From positions 1-64,000 of the forward strand of contig NZ_JASERT010000001.1 in assembly GCF_030027245.1 (NCBI RefSeq): DNA of 64,000 bases. The letters are read 5' to 3'. Shown in pieces: positions 54,696 to 63,768 of this stretch. Position 1 is the first letter of the stretch. Each line of letters opens with the position of its first letter. The notes beneath the pieces were generated by a model that was not told the origin of the DNA, made no database searches, and saw only the letters and a list, made by a program, of their open reading frames with translations. Made by a program: the position numbers and the translations under genes. Source of the DNA: Asticcacaulis sp. EMRT-3 (GTDB taxonomy: Bacteria > Pseudomonadota > Alphaproteobacteria > Caulobacterales > Caulobacteraceae).

Positions 54696-55702
54696 GCCAT
54701 CTGCCGTCCAATATCATAGAGCTGTTGAAAGCGCGCAAGCTGGCCACCAGCGAGGCGCACTATTTCATGTCGCATTTCGACATGACGCCCTATGATGATG
54801 AGGCGGTGGATGGGGTGACCGTGGTGATGGTCGTTTTCCATACCGGCGGTATTTTGTTCGATGCCATTGCCCGTGTTTTGACCGATCCTAAGGTCAATCA
54901 GTTCATAATCATCGATAATGGCTCTTCGGAAAAGGTCGAGCAGAAGCTGCGCGAGTTGGAAACCCTCTACGACCATGTGCTGGTGGTGCAGGGGCAGGGC
55001 AATATCGGTTTCGCGCGCGCCGCCAATCTCGGCGCGCACCTGGCCAGTGAGCGCTGGGTGGTGTTCCTCAATCCCGACGCCATGCTGCGTCCCGACTGCA
55101 TCGAGAAACTGGTGGATGCGGCGCGCGGTCAGCCCTCACCGTGCCTTGTCGGTGCGCGTGTTCTTAATCCCGACTATAGCGAGCAGCGCGGCGCGCGGCG
55201 CGGCGAGGTGACGCCGATCACCACGCTTTTATCCCTCACACAATTCAGCCGCTATATCCCCTTCCTGAAGAAGTTTGAAATTCACCGCGAAGCCGACAGC
55301 CTGCCCGATATACCGCAGGCTGTGCCGACGATTTCCGGTGCCTGTTTCGCTGTCGCCAAGCGTGATTTCGCCCTGCTGAGGGGTTTTGATACGCAGTATT
55401 TCCTGCATGTCGAGGATGTCGATCTGTGCTGGCGGGCGCGTGAAATGGGAGGGGTCGTCCTGTTTCATCCCGGCGCTGAGGTGGTGCACGAAGGCCATAC
55501 GTCGCGCGTCGAACCCGTCTTCGTCGAGTGGAACAAGGGTAAGGGCCTGATCCATTATTTTCACAAACGGGCGCAGGGCAAGGGGCTGTGGCGTAAGGTC
55601 TATGTCTGGCTGCTGAGCCCGCTGATCATCGGGGTTTCGGTTATGCGCGCCCTGACCCGCACGCGCCTGAAAAGCGATGAGGACGATTTTCCCGGCCAGT
55701 AA
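54692..55702 (+). CDS. Glycosyltransferase family 2 protein (rhamnosyltransferase-like)
   Basis: 336 residues. GT-A fold: [14 protein letters not shown] at ~residue 45, [27 protein letters not shown] and the metal motif region [16 protein letters not shown], then [16 protein letters not shown] near residue 243 (the ED acid). This matches WbbL/rhamnosyl transferases working on cell-surface polysaccharide. Substrate unknown. Coupled to thrS by an ATGA overlap. Confidence 0.86.
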   Translation: MSHLPSNIIELLKARKLATSEAHYFMSHFDMTPYDDEAVDGVTVVMVVFHTGGILFDAIARVLTDPKVNQFIIIDNGSSEKVEQKLRELETLYDHVLVVQGQGNIGFARAANLGAHLASERWVVFLNPDAMLRPDCIEKLVDAARGQPSPCLVGARVLNPDYSEQRGARRGEVTPITTLLSLTQFSRYIPFLKKFEIHREADSLPDIPQAVPTISGACFAVAKRDFALLRGFDTQYFLHVEDVDLCWRAREMGGVVLFHPGAEVVHEGHTSRVEPVFVEWNKGKGLIHYFHKRAQGKGLWRKVYVWLLSPLIIGVSVMRALTRTRLKSDEDDFPGQ

Positions 55703-55730
55703 CCCCCATCATCCTGCGGGAGGGCCAGAC

Positions 55731-57449
55731 TTATGGACTAACCCGGGGTGGATTGTCGTACAGCGTGATCACGACATCATGGCCGTTATAATTATGGCCC
55801 TTTACCTGGCTCACAGCATGGGGCTTGACGCCCAAGGCACGGGCCTGTGCCTCAAAGGCTGAATCGAATTTCGAATCGACAAAGACGGGCCGTCCGTCGG
55901 CCAGGGCCGCTGCCGCCGCCTGCGCATCGCCATTGTCGAGTTCGGTGCGCGTGCCCATAGCGAAGACAAAGCTCGGTTCGGCATAGCCCAGCACCGCCAC
56001 CGGCCCCGGCGCAATGCCCTGGCGCGGATCGAGATGGGCGCTGACCAGCGCCTGTTCCATCATTTTCGATACCCATAAGGGCTTGAGCTGGACGAGCAGG
56101 CTGACCACGGACAGATGGGTGATGATGCCCGCTGCCAGCAGGAAACCGAAGCCCAGCCGTTCCTGGCGGCGCAGCATCAGCCAGCCGCCGACCCCAGCGA
56201 TAACCAGCGCGCCCAGCGCCACGGCCGCCACGAACACCAGATCGGGCGGCGTGCCGTAAAGCGCGTAGCCGACAATGGCCAGGGCGGTCAGCACCAGTCC
56301 GCCGATCAGGCCTGCCGCGCCATTGATGATCTTCGCCCAGGTTTTGCGTGGCGCATCCAGCGACAGGGCGCACAGCCAGATCAGGGCGCCGAAGGTGGGC
56401 AGGGGATAGTGCGGCAGCTTGGTGGGCGATAGCTCAAAAATAATGAAGGCGGGCAAGAACCAGGCGATGGCGAAGCGCACGCCCGCTTCATGGCGGCGGC
56501 TGATCGCGGTTTGCAACGCGCCGCCCAGCAGCCACGAGGCCGGAAACAGGGTGATCGGCAACAGGCCGAGATGATAGCCGGGCCACATGAAATGGCCTTC
56601 AGAACCACCGCTGAGCTTGCTGGCCAGATCGTGGCCGACCGCCCCCACCCAGAACTGGCCATCGGTGGCCACCGTAATGGCCACGAACCACGGGCCGCAT
56701 ATCAGCAGCACCAGAATCAGTCCCCAGCCCCAGTTGAGGCTGCCCGCCCACCTTATCTTGCGGTCCCAGCCCCACAGGGTGAAGATCGTCGTGGCCAGGA
56801 TCATCGGCCCGATCGGCCCCTTGATCAGGATGGTGCCCGCCAGGGCCAGCCAGAAAAACAGCTTCGTCCAGAACATTTTCGGTCTGGGCTCGCCGCGCGC
56901 CAGATCGCGGTTACGCAGATAGACCTGCGCCAGACAGGCCATCATCAGGGTGGTCAGACCGCATAAAACGGCGTCGGTCTTGGCGATGAAGGCTTCGGTG
57001 GACAGCATGAAACTGACGGCGAACAACAGCCCGGCCTTGGTGCCGGCGCGGGTGCCGAAGGCGCGCGAAGCCCCCCAGGCGCAGGCAAAGGCTGCCAGCG
57101 CCGCGCCCAGCATGGACGGCCAGCGATAGGGGAAGATCTGGCGTTTTTCGACCTTGGAGGTCAGCTTGACGGCCAGAACCTGCAACCAGTGGATACCCAC
57201 GGGCTTCTTGTAGCGCGGCACCTGCTGCACATTGATATCGATATAGTCGTGCGATTCCAGCATCTGCGACGAGGCCTGCACGAAGCGCGATTCGTCGCGG
57301 TCGAGCGGCGGCACCATCAGGGCGCAGGGCAGGGCCACGATCACGGCCAGCAGGGCGGCAATCAGCGGGCCGCGACGGCCACGCCCCACCAGTTGCGGCA
57401 AAAAAGCCTGAAATTTGCGGAGCATGTCGGCGGTGGTCGTCGCGGTCAT
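55731..57449 (-). CDS. Glycosyltransferase family 39 membrane protein (ArnT-like)
   Basis: 572 residues, about eleven to twelve membrane segments. The first periplasmic loop has the acidic motif PPLDRDESRFVQASSQML typical of GT39 enzymes, with KKPVGIHWLQ downstream (ArnT pattern). It would move a sugar from a polyprenyl-phosphate carrier to a lipid or protein in the periplasm. The convergent GT2 at 54692 and the polyprenyl-phosphate GT2 at 57610 form a plausible pathway with it. Acceptor unknown. Confidence 0.86.
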   Translation of the reverse strand: MTATTTADMLRKFQAFLPQLVGRGRRGPLIAALLAVIVALPCALMVPPLDRDESRFVQASSQMLESHDYIDINVQQVPRYKKPVGIHWLQVLAVKLTSKVEKRQIFPYRWPSMLGAALAAFACAWGASRAFGTRAGTKAGLLFAVSFMLSTEAFIAKTDAVLCGLTTLMMACLAQVYLRNRDLARGEPRPKMFWTKLFFWLALAGTILIKGPIGPMILATTIFTLWGWDRKIRWAGSLNWGWGLILVLLICGPWFVAITVATDGQFWVGAVGHDLASKLSGGSEGHFMWPGYHLGLLPITLFPASWLLGGALQTAISRRHEAGVRFAIAWFLPAFIIFELSPTKLPHYPLPTFGALIWLCALSLDAPRKTWAKIINGAAGLIGGLVLTALAIVGYALYGTPPDLVFVAAVALGALVIAGVGGWLMLRRQERLGFGFLLAAGIITHLSVVSLLVQLKPLWVSKMMEQALVSAHLDPRQGIAPGPVAVLGYAEPSFVFAMGTRTELDNGDAQAAAAALADGRPVFVDSKFDSAFEAQARALGVKPHAVSQVKGHNYNGHDVVITLYDNPPRVSP

Positions 57450-57609
57450 GTGGCCTCTTGATAGCCTGCCGAGCCCTTAAGCGGGGCCTGCGGGTGATAA
57501 TGATTTACGCCTGATGGCAAAGAAGGTAAGAGGCTGAAACCTAATATGACCAAGCACTTAAGAGCGTGATCTTAAAGGCAGGGTCTTCGATACGCTTCGT
57601 GAGCCTGAT

Positions 57610-58368
57610 ATGTCCCAGTCTGATAGCCTGCCCCAAAGCCCGGTCGTCTCCGCTATTGTGCCCGTCTATAACGAAGAAGGCGCGTGCGTTCAAGTCGCGC
57701 AGGAGATCGCTCAGGCATTTTCCGAAGCCTTCGGCGCGGGCGGATTTGAGATCATCATGGTCGATGATTGCAGTCGTGACGCCACGCTCGAACGCCTGAA
57801 GCAAGCCTTGCCCGACGTGGCGAATTTGCGCGTGTTGCACCACGAAAAGAATGTCGGCAAGAGCGGTGCCATGCGCACCGGCATTTTTGCGGCGCGTAGC
57901 CCCCTGGTGGTGACGCTCGATGGCGACGGGCAGAATCCGGCGGTCGATGCGGCGCGCCTGGCGCAAAGCCTCGCCGCTGCCGGGCCGGAGATCGGCATGG
58001 TGGCCGGTCAGCGCCGCAACCGCCAGGATAAGGCCTCGAAAAAGTGGGCCTCGCGCATGGCCAATTCGATCCGCAAATCCCTGCTGAAAGACGGCTCCGA
58101 CGATACGGGCTGCGGTCTGAAAGCCTTGCGCCGCGAGGTTTTCCTGCGCCTGCCCTATTTCGATCAGATGCACCGTTACCTGCCGTCACTGGTGACGCGC
58201 GAAGGCTTCGGCATCCTGTTTGAAAGCGTCGATGATCGCCTGCGTACCACAGGTCAGTCGAAATATACCAATATCGGGCGTTTAGCCGTAGCGCTGACCG
58301 ACCTGCCGGGTGTAATATGGTTAAACAGCCGTTTGCGGCAGCCGGGGCGCATCAGCGAACTGGGTTGA
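57610..58368 (+). CDS. Glycosyltransferase family 2, polyprenyl-phosphate sugar transferase-like (DPM1/ArnC type)
   Basis: 252 residues. Seen: SAIVPVYNEEGACVQVAQ, IIMVDDCSRDATLERL, VLHHEKNVGKSGAMRTGI and TLDGDGQNPAVD with the DXD-type metal site. The lack of C-terminal membrane segments is closer to DPM1. It probably loads a sugar on undecaprenyl phosphate at the cytoplasmic face, for use by the GT39 protein transcribed divergently 160 bases away. The following membrane gene may anchor or partner it. Confidence 0.85.
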   Translation: MSQSDSLPQSPVVSAIVPVYNEEGACVQVAQEIAQAFSEAFGAGGFEIIMVDDCSRDATLERLKQALPDVANLRVLHHEKNVGKSGAMRTGIFAARSPLVVTLDGDGQNPAVDAARLAQSLAAAGPEIGMVAGQRRNRQDKASKKWASRMANSIRKSLLKDGSDDTGCGLKALRREVFLRLPYFDQMHRYLPSLVTREGFGILFESVDDRLRTTGQSKYTNIGRLAVALTDLPGVIWLNSRLRQPGRISELG

Positions 58369-58385
58369 AGCATGAGGGAGAGGCT

Positions 58386-58901
58386 ATGGCGGTCGATCGT
58401 GATCTGATTGCGAAAGAAGCGGCGATAGGGCTTTTAGACCCGCAGGCGCCGGTCGATAACAGGAGGGGGTCTTTCTTGATTACAGCGTTTCCTTTGCTGC
58501 TGATTCCGGTAGCCATCTATAATCTGCTGGCCATCATCGCCATGCTGGGCGGCTCTGATGCAGGCGCGGCCTATAACGCCACCACCCAGGTTCTGTTTCA
58601 CCTGCCCATGCCGTCACCCGGCACCAGATGGGAGGTCAGTATCGGCGACATCATTCTGTTCGGCTCGCTGATCTGCCTGTTTTTCGAACTGCTCAAATCG
58701 ACCAAGTCGGACAAGGTGGCCATCGTCAACCATTCGCTGTCGATGGTGTTGTTCATCGTCTGTCTGGTCGAATTCCTGCTGCTGCGTCCGTTTGCCACCT
58801 CCACCTTCTTTCTGGTGACCAGCATGACGCTGATGGATGTGCTGGCGGGCTTTATCGTTACGGCGATCTCGGCGCGCAAGGACATCGACTTCGGTCATTA
58901 G
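58386..58901 (+). CDS. Four-pass membrane protein, unknown function
   Basis: 171 residues from the ATG at 58386, preceded by GGAGAGG. Four hydrophobic segments: ~31-55 (FLITAFPLLLIPVAIYNLLA), ~90-110 (GDIILFGSLICLFFELL), ~120-140 and ~145-165. Short polar loops. It starts 17 bases after the GT2 gene, so co-transcription is likely and a role in the same glycan pathway is possible (inference). No family recognised. Confidence 0.75.
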   Translation: MAVDRDLIAKEAAIGLLDPQAPVDNRRGSFLITAFPLLLIPVAIYNLLAIIAMLGGSDAGAAYNATTQVLFHLPMPSPGTRWEVSIGDIILFGSLICLFFELLKSTKSDKVAIVNHSLSMVLFIVCLVEFLLLRPFATSTFFLVTSMTLMDVLAGFIVTAISARKDIDFGH

Positions 58902-58926
58902 CCTCATCCTGACGCGAATTTCCGGA

Positions 58927-59037
58927 TTATCCGAAGACCGCGAAGATCAGAGTCACCATCAGCGTATCGAGGGCGAAGGTCATCAGGCGGCGCGAATTAA
59001 GCGAACGGTTTGGGGAAGAACGGGACAACAGCGCCAT
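58927..59037 (-). CDS. Small hydrophobic-tailed protein, 36 residues
   Basis: ATG at 59037 to TAA at 58927. An ideal ribosome binding site AAGGAG lies six bases upstream. The product starts MALLSRSSPNRSLNSRR, a basic Ser/Arg-rich head, and continues LMTFALDTLMVTLIFAVFG, a ~19-residue membrane-type segment ending at the C-terminus, so a tail-anchored small membrane protein. It stands opposite and between two annotated genes with no overlap. No family recognised. Confidence 0.6.
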   Translation of the reverse strand: MALLSRSSPNRSLNSRRLMTFALDTLMVTLIFAVFG

Positions 59038-59097
59038 GAAAAGCTCCTTGCAAGAGGTGCTTTAAGCCTTGCAAGGATTGTGCCGCCATGCGGCGCT

Positions 59098-59382
59098 TTA
59101 AATATCCGTGCGGGTAACGCGGCCCGGCCTGGGGCGGCGGTCATTGGGGCCGGAATATTCTGCTTTCAGATAGGTTGTTTTTGCCCGGCCAAGCGTTTCG
59201 CTGCCGCCCTTGAGGCCGCGCTTTTCGCCACCGCTCAGCAATTGCGCCGCATAGGTGATGTCATCCGGGGGCACATTAACCTTTTTGCCGCGCCCGCCCG
59301 GCTTGCCGCCGACACGATCCGAGCGTCCGTGATCGATCACGGGGCCTGCGGGCACGGGCAGTTGCGGGGATTTATCGCTCAT
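59098..59382 (-). CDS. Conserved-looking basic hypothetical protein
   Basis: 94 residues, rich in Gly, Pro, Arg and Lys, so probably disordered (VGGKPGGRGKKVNVPPDD, GPNDRRPRPGRVTRTDI). No signal peptide or membrane segment. It lies 49 bases downstream of phaR on the same strand. Function unknown; not recognised. Confidence 0.6.
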   Translation of the reverse strand: MSDKSPQLPVPAGPVIDHGRSDRVGGKPGGRGKKVNVPPDDITYAAQLLSGGEKRGLKGGSETLGRAKTTYLKAEYSGPNDRRPRPGRVTRTDI

Positions 59383-59431
59383 GGAGCTATAGTCCCCGCC
59401 GCCGTGAAAGAGTCAATATCGCTCTTGAGCG

Positions 59432-60058
59432 TTAACCCTTTTTCGCCAGAAGGTCGATCTGCGCCTTCATGGCTTCCATCTGCTGGCGCAGTTCGCGCAC
59501 CTGATCGGTTTCTCCGCTGGCGGGTGCTGGTTCGGGCGCAGCCGCAGGGGCGGCAGGCGCGGCCGTCTGCGCCGCATTGGCGAAGGAAAAGGGCGAGAAC
59601 ATGCGCATGGCGCGGTCGAACATGGCCAGATTCTGCGCCACCTGCTCATCGAACATGCCAAGCCCCGGCTTGCCACCGAAGGCCTGCGGGAACTGGGTGC
59701 GGAAGCGCTCCTGCTGCTTGGAAAAGCCGTCGAGCGACATTTCGAGATAGGTCGGCAGCAGGTTTTGCATCGAGTCGCCGTAAAAACCGATCAACTGGCG
59801 CAAAAACTGGATCGGCAGCAGATTATGGCCGCGGCCTTCTTCTTCGAAAATGATCTGCGCCAGAACCGAGCGGGTGATGTCATCGCCGGTCTTGGCGTCG
59901 AAAACCACGAAATCTATGCCTTCGCGCACCATGTCGGACAGGTTGTCGAGCGTGACGTAAGAACTTGTGGCGGTGTTGTAGAGGCGGCGGTTGGCGTATT
60001 TCTTGATGATGACGCGCTCACCTTCGCCGCGTTTAGCTCGTGTTTTTGTTTCGCTCAT
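59432..60058 (-). CDS. phaR: Polyhydroxyalkanoate synthesis repressor PhaR
   Basis: 208 residues. N-terminal DNA-binding domain with the signature IIKKYANRRLYNTATSSYVTLDNL (residues ~17-40) and the PHB-accumulation regulatory domain with LLPIQFLRQLIGFYGDSMQ. The C-terminus has an Ala/Pro linker and a coiled-coil helix (VRELRQQMEAMKAQIDLLAKKG). PhaR represses phasin and PHA genes and is released by binding PHB granules. It is divergent from phaA, with candidate sites between them. Confidence 0.93.
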   Translation of the reverse strand: MSETKTRAKRGEGERVIIKKYANRRLYNTATSSYVTLDNLSDMVREGIDFVVFDAKTGDDITRSVLAQIIFEEEGRGHNLLPIQFLRQLIGFYGDSMQNLLPTYLEMSLDGFSKQQERFRTQFPQAFGGKPGLGMFDEQVAQNLAMFDRAMRMFSPFSFANAAQTAAPAAPAAAPEPAPASGETDQVRELRQQMEAMKAQIDLLAKKG

Positions 60059-60224
60059 GCCTGTATGTCCTAGATCTCAAGTCCGGTTGGCGGCTGCTTT
60101 CAACGCTTATTTCGCGCTGCAACCGAGAGTCAGACTAAACCCTTTTGTGCTTGTGCGTAAAGAGGGAAGGTGATCAGGTGAAATGGTTTGTAAAATCAAT
60201 TGACTATGCAAATTCGCGCTTGCG

Positions 60225-60241
60225 ATCACATCAAATGTGAT
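60225..60241. promoter_or_regulatory. Dyad ATCACAT-CAA-ATGTGAT in the phaR-phaA intergenic region
   Basis: Perfect 7-bp arms. Directly followed by TTGCGCAGC and TTGCACAA (60242-60262), a TGC-rich stretch of the type PhaR binds in other bacteria. Candidate operator; which regulator binds is inference. Confidence 0.45.
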
Positions 60242-60279
60242 ATTGCGCAGCATAATTGCACAATAAATAAGGGCGCGGC

Positions 60280-60340
60280 ACAGGCCCTGTATGGGGTTTG
60301 CGCAAACGAGCCCGCAAAAAACATCGCCGACAGGGCCTGT
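60280..60340. repeat. Inverted repeat ACAGGCCCTGT ... ACAGGGCCTGT between phaR and phaA
   Basis: Arms at 60280-60290 and 60330-60340, perfectly complementary over 11 bases with a 39-base loop. Each arm is itself almost palindromic, so two tandem binding sites are as likely as one hairpin. It lies 135-195 bases upstream of the phaA start. The rest of 60059-60474 contains no credible gene. Confidence 0.65.
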
Positions 60341-60366
60341 CTATCAAGCTTATGTCATCGGCTTGA

Positions 60367-61650
<1,284 letters not shown>

Positions 61651-61661
61651 CGCGCCGCCCT

Positions 61662-61760
61662 GATGGGCTGCAAATCATCATCTCTTTGCGCGCCCTGGCT
61701 CGTGTACCCAATGTACACGTCGCGGCGGGTGCTCAAGAGCTAATCATTTTCGCCTCATCA
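61662..61760. repeat. Interspersed palindromic element centred on GTACCCAATGTAC, copy 1
   Basis: Centre GTGTACCCAATGTACAC; outer parts TGATGGGCTGCAAATCATC and the reverse complement of AATCATTTTCGCCTCATCATG are imperfectly complementary. It lies between phaA and phaB. Copy 2 is just after phaB. Confidence 0.65.
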
Positions 61761-61808
61761 TGACGACGCTTCTGTCGTGGGTGAGAAGACAAAAAAGGGA
61801 GTGGATTT

Positions 61809-62531
61809 ATGGGTAGAGTAGCACTGGTCACCGGCGGCACGCGCGGTATCGGCAAGGCCATCGTCAAGCGTTTGAAAGAAGCCGGGCTGACGGTCGCCGC
61901 CGGTTATGCCGGTAACGAAGAAAACGCCAAAAAGGTCGCCGAGGAACTGGACGTTTTTATCGTCAAGGGCAGCGTCGATAACTTCTATGACTGCAAGCGC
62001 GCCGTGCATGAGGTCGAGGCGGCGCTGGGCCCCATCGAGGTGCTGGTCAATAATGCCGGTATCACGCGCGACGGCTTCTTCCATAAGATGTCGCTCGAAC
62101 AGTGGCAGGACGTGATCCACACCAATATGGACAGCGTCTTCAACATGACCCGTCAGGTGATCGAAGGGATGCGCGAACGCAATTATGGCCGCATCATCAA
62201 CATCTCCTCGATCAACGGCCAGAAGGGTCAGGCGGGCCAGAGCAACTATTCGGCGGCCAAGGCGGGCATGATCGGCTTCACCAAGGCCCTGGCGCTCGAA
62301 TCGGCTTCCAAGGGCATCACGGTCAACTGCGTGGCCCCCGGCTATACCGGCACCGAAATGGTGTCGGCCATCGCCCCGGCGGTGCTGGAAAAGATCGTGG
62401 CGGGCATTCCGGTCGGGCGTCTCGGCACACCCGAAGAAGTGGCCGAAATCTGCGCCTTCCTGGCCTCCGACATGGCCTCGTTCATTACGGGTGCGACCAT
62501 CGCCGTCAATGGCGGCCAACACATGCTTTAA
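61809..62531 (+). CDS. phaB: Acetoacetyl-CoA reductase
   Basis: 240 residues, short-chain dehydrogenase. Reduces acetoacetyl-CoA to (R)-3-hydroxybutyryl-CoA with NADPH. Seen: TGGTRGIGKAIVKRL, NNAGITRDGFFHKM, NISSINGQKGQAGQSNYSAAKAG with the Ser-Tyr-Lys triad, and NCVAPGYTGTEMV. The NINGQKGQ.GQ.NYSAAK pattern is specific for PhaB over FabG. GGGAG precedes the ATG. Confidence 0.95.
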   Translation: MGRVALVTGGTRGIGKAIVKRLKEAGLTVAAGYAGNEENAKKVAEELDVFIVKGSVDNFYDCKRAVHEVEAALGPIEVLVNNAGITRDGFFHKMSLEQWQDVIHTNMDSVFNMTRQVIEGMRERNYGRIINISSINGQKGQAGQSNYSAAKAGMIGFTKALALESASKGITVNCVAPGYTGTEMVSAIAPAVLEKIVAGIPVGRLGTPEEVAEICAFLASDMASFITGATIAVNGGQHML

Positions 62532-62544
62532 GGGTTCTAAGCGC

Positions 62545-62651
62545 GTCCGGCTGGCCTGCAAAGCCACGTCTTTCAAGCTTCCGCTGCTCACGTACCCAAT
62601 GTACGCTGCGCTGCGGGTCTTGAAAGCCATGCCTTTTCGCCTCAGCCGGAC
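62545..62651. repeat. Interspersed palindromic element centred on CGTACCCAATGTACG, copy 2
   Basis: Nested inverted repeats: GTCCGGCTG (62545-62553) with CAGCCGGAC (62643-62651), TCTTTCAAG with CTTGAAAG, and the centre CGTAC-CCAAT-GTACG. The ~107-base unit could form a long cruciform. It shares its centre and GCCTTTTCGCCTCA-type edge with copy 1. Confidence 0.75.
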
Positions 62652-62706
62652 GGCTTATAACACCTTAAAGTCATGAATCCCACACGCCTCAGACGTTCGG
62701 GGCAAG

Positions 62707-62736
62707 AGCGCGGAACTTTCGGGTTCCGCGCTTTTT
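62707..62736 (+). terminator. Rho-independent terminator downstream of phaB
   Basis: AGCGCGGAAC and GTTCCGCGCT form a 10-bp stem with loop TTTCGG, followed by TTTT. It ends the phaAB transcript. The remainder of 62532-62846 holds the palindromic element and the promoter region of the next gene. Confidence 0.88.
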
Positions 62737-62846
62737 CATGGTGAAATGCCACCTTTGAACTGGCCTTAAAGCGCCTTGGAAATACCTTAACATCGTCCGG
62801 GCTTGTCTTAAATCCGCCCAAGTCAGACCCTACCACTCAAGGCGTG

Positions 62847-63656
62847 ATGACCAAGAAGCTGGTACATAGTCTGATAAGAATGGCGGGCGTCCTGCTGCTG
62901 GTCGCCTGCGCCGTCGAATCCGGCGTGGCGCAGGCCCAGATCGTCAATTCCCTGCGTGAGGCCATGTTCGGCAGCAAGGGAGCCGATTCGCAAAAGCAGA
63001 CCCTGCCCAAGGTCGGTCATTTCGTCTCGGAAGACGGCGACGCCTTCGTCTTCGATCAGTCGCATTCTCAGGCCCTGATCCGCTTCGATGGCGACGATGA
63101 GACCTGGACGCTCACCCCTACGCCCGGCCCCAAGGGCGACATCATCTATAAAAACGATATTGGCGAACCGGTGCTGAAGGCCACGCGCTGGGGCGGCATG
63201 ATCCTGTTTACCGATTCGCGCCCGATGGGTGATCCGGTATCCGTCACCGGCAAGGCCGATGCTTTTACGCCCGGCCACATATCGCCGGGCCTGCTGTTTC
63301 AAACGCTTGTTCATGCCAGCCACCGCGTCAGCCTGGCCCTGGGCCGCAATTTCGGCTTCGATGCGCCCGATGTGACCCCCGGTGCCGATTATCTCTATGC
63401 CGACGCCGCGCAGGTGACTGCCGATGCGCTGGTGCGCGTGGCCCTTCAGGCGCGTGGCCGCAAGGCGCTCGATCCCGTCCATTCGGTGCAGTTTATCGAA
63501 GGCCGTCCCCCCAGCGCCACGCTCGATGACGGCGTGCTCGTACTTAAGCTCGATATAGCGCGTGGCCTGTGGGGCGGCCATGTCTCGTCAAAACGCATCA
63601 GCCATGTGGTGATGGCCAGCTACAGTCTGGATGATGCGCACGCTGACAGGCGCTAG
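62847..63656 (+). CDS. Exported protein, DUF4908-like
   Basis: 269 residues from the ATG at 62847; a GTG three bases upstream overlaps the AAGG ribosome binding site. Signal peptide (LIRMAGVLLLVACAVESGVAQAQ). The mature protein is beta-rich (FVSEDGDAFVFDQSHSQALIRFDGDDE, GDIIYKNDIGEPVLK, MILFTDSRPMG). I associate it with DUF4908, a Caulobacterales family of unknown function, with moderate certainty. Its stop codon TAG (63654-63656) is the first triplet of a palindromic element. Confidence 0.65.
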   Translation: MTKKLVHSLIRMAGVLLLVACAVESGVAQAQIVNSLREAMFGSKGADSQKQTLPKVGHFVSEDGDAFVFDQSHSQALIRFDGDDETWTLTPTPGPKGDIIYKNDIGEPVLKATRWGGMILFTDSRPMGDPVSVTGKADAFTPGHISPGLLFQTLVHASHRVSLALGRNFGFDAPDVTPGADYLYADAAQVTADALVRVALQARGRKALDPVHSVQFIEGRPPSATLDDGVLVLKLDIARGLWGGHVSSKRISHVVMASYSLDDAHADRR

Positions 63657-63768
63657 AGCAACGAGCGTTTAATTTGACTTACAAATTGAATGCGAGATGC
63701 GGAAAAACGTAAAATGGAGAGCGGGTTGCATTCCTTTGACCGATTCAATCAGAATGCAGACCGCTCTA
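63654..63768. repeat. 115-bp palindromic element (copy of the 45275 repeat) filling a convergent intergenic gap
   Basis: Starts TAGAGCAACGAGCG and ends CCGCTCTA; TAGAGC and GCTCTA are complementary. About 90% identical to the units of the array at 45275-45613, including TTTGACTTACAAATTGAA and GACCGATTCAATCAGAATGCA. Its left end gives the TAG stop of the upstream gene and its right end gives the TAG stop of gloB on the other strand. Confidence 0.9.

Noticed and set aside
57557..57574. CtrA box before the GT2 gene at 57610
   Set aside because: TTAA ... TTAA spacing is ten bases.
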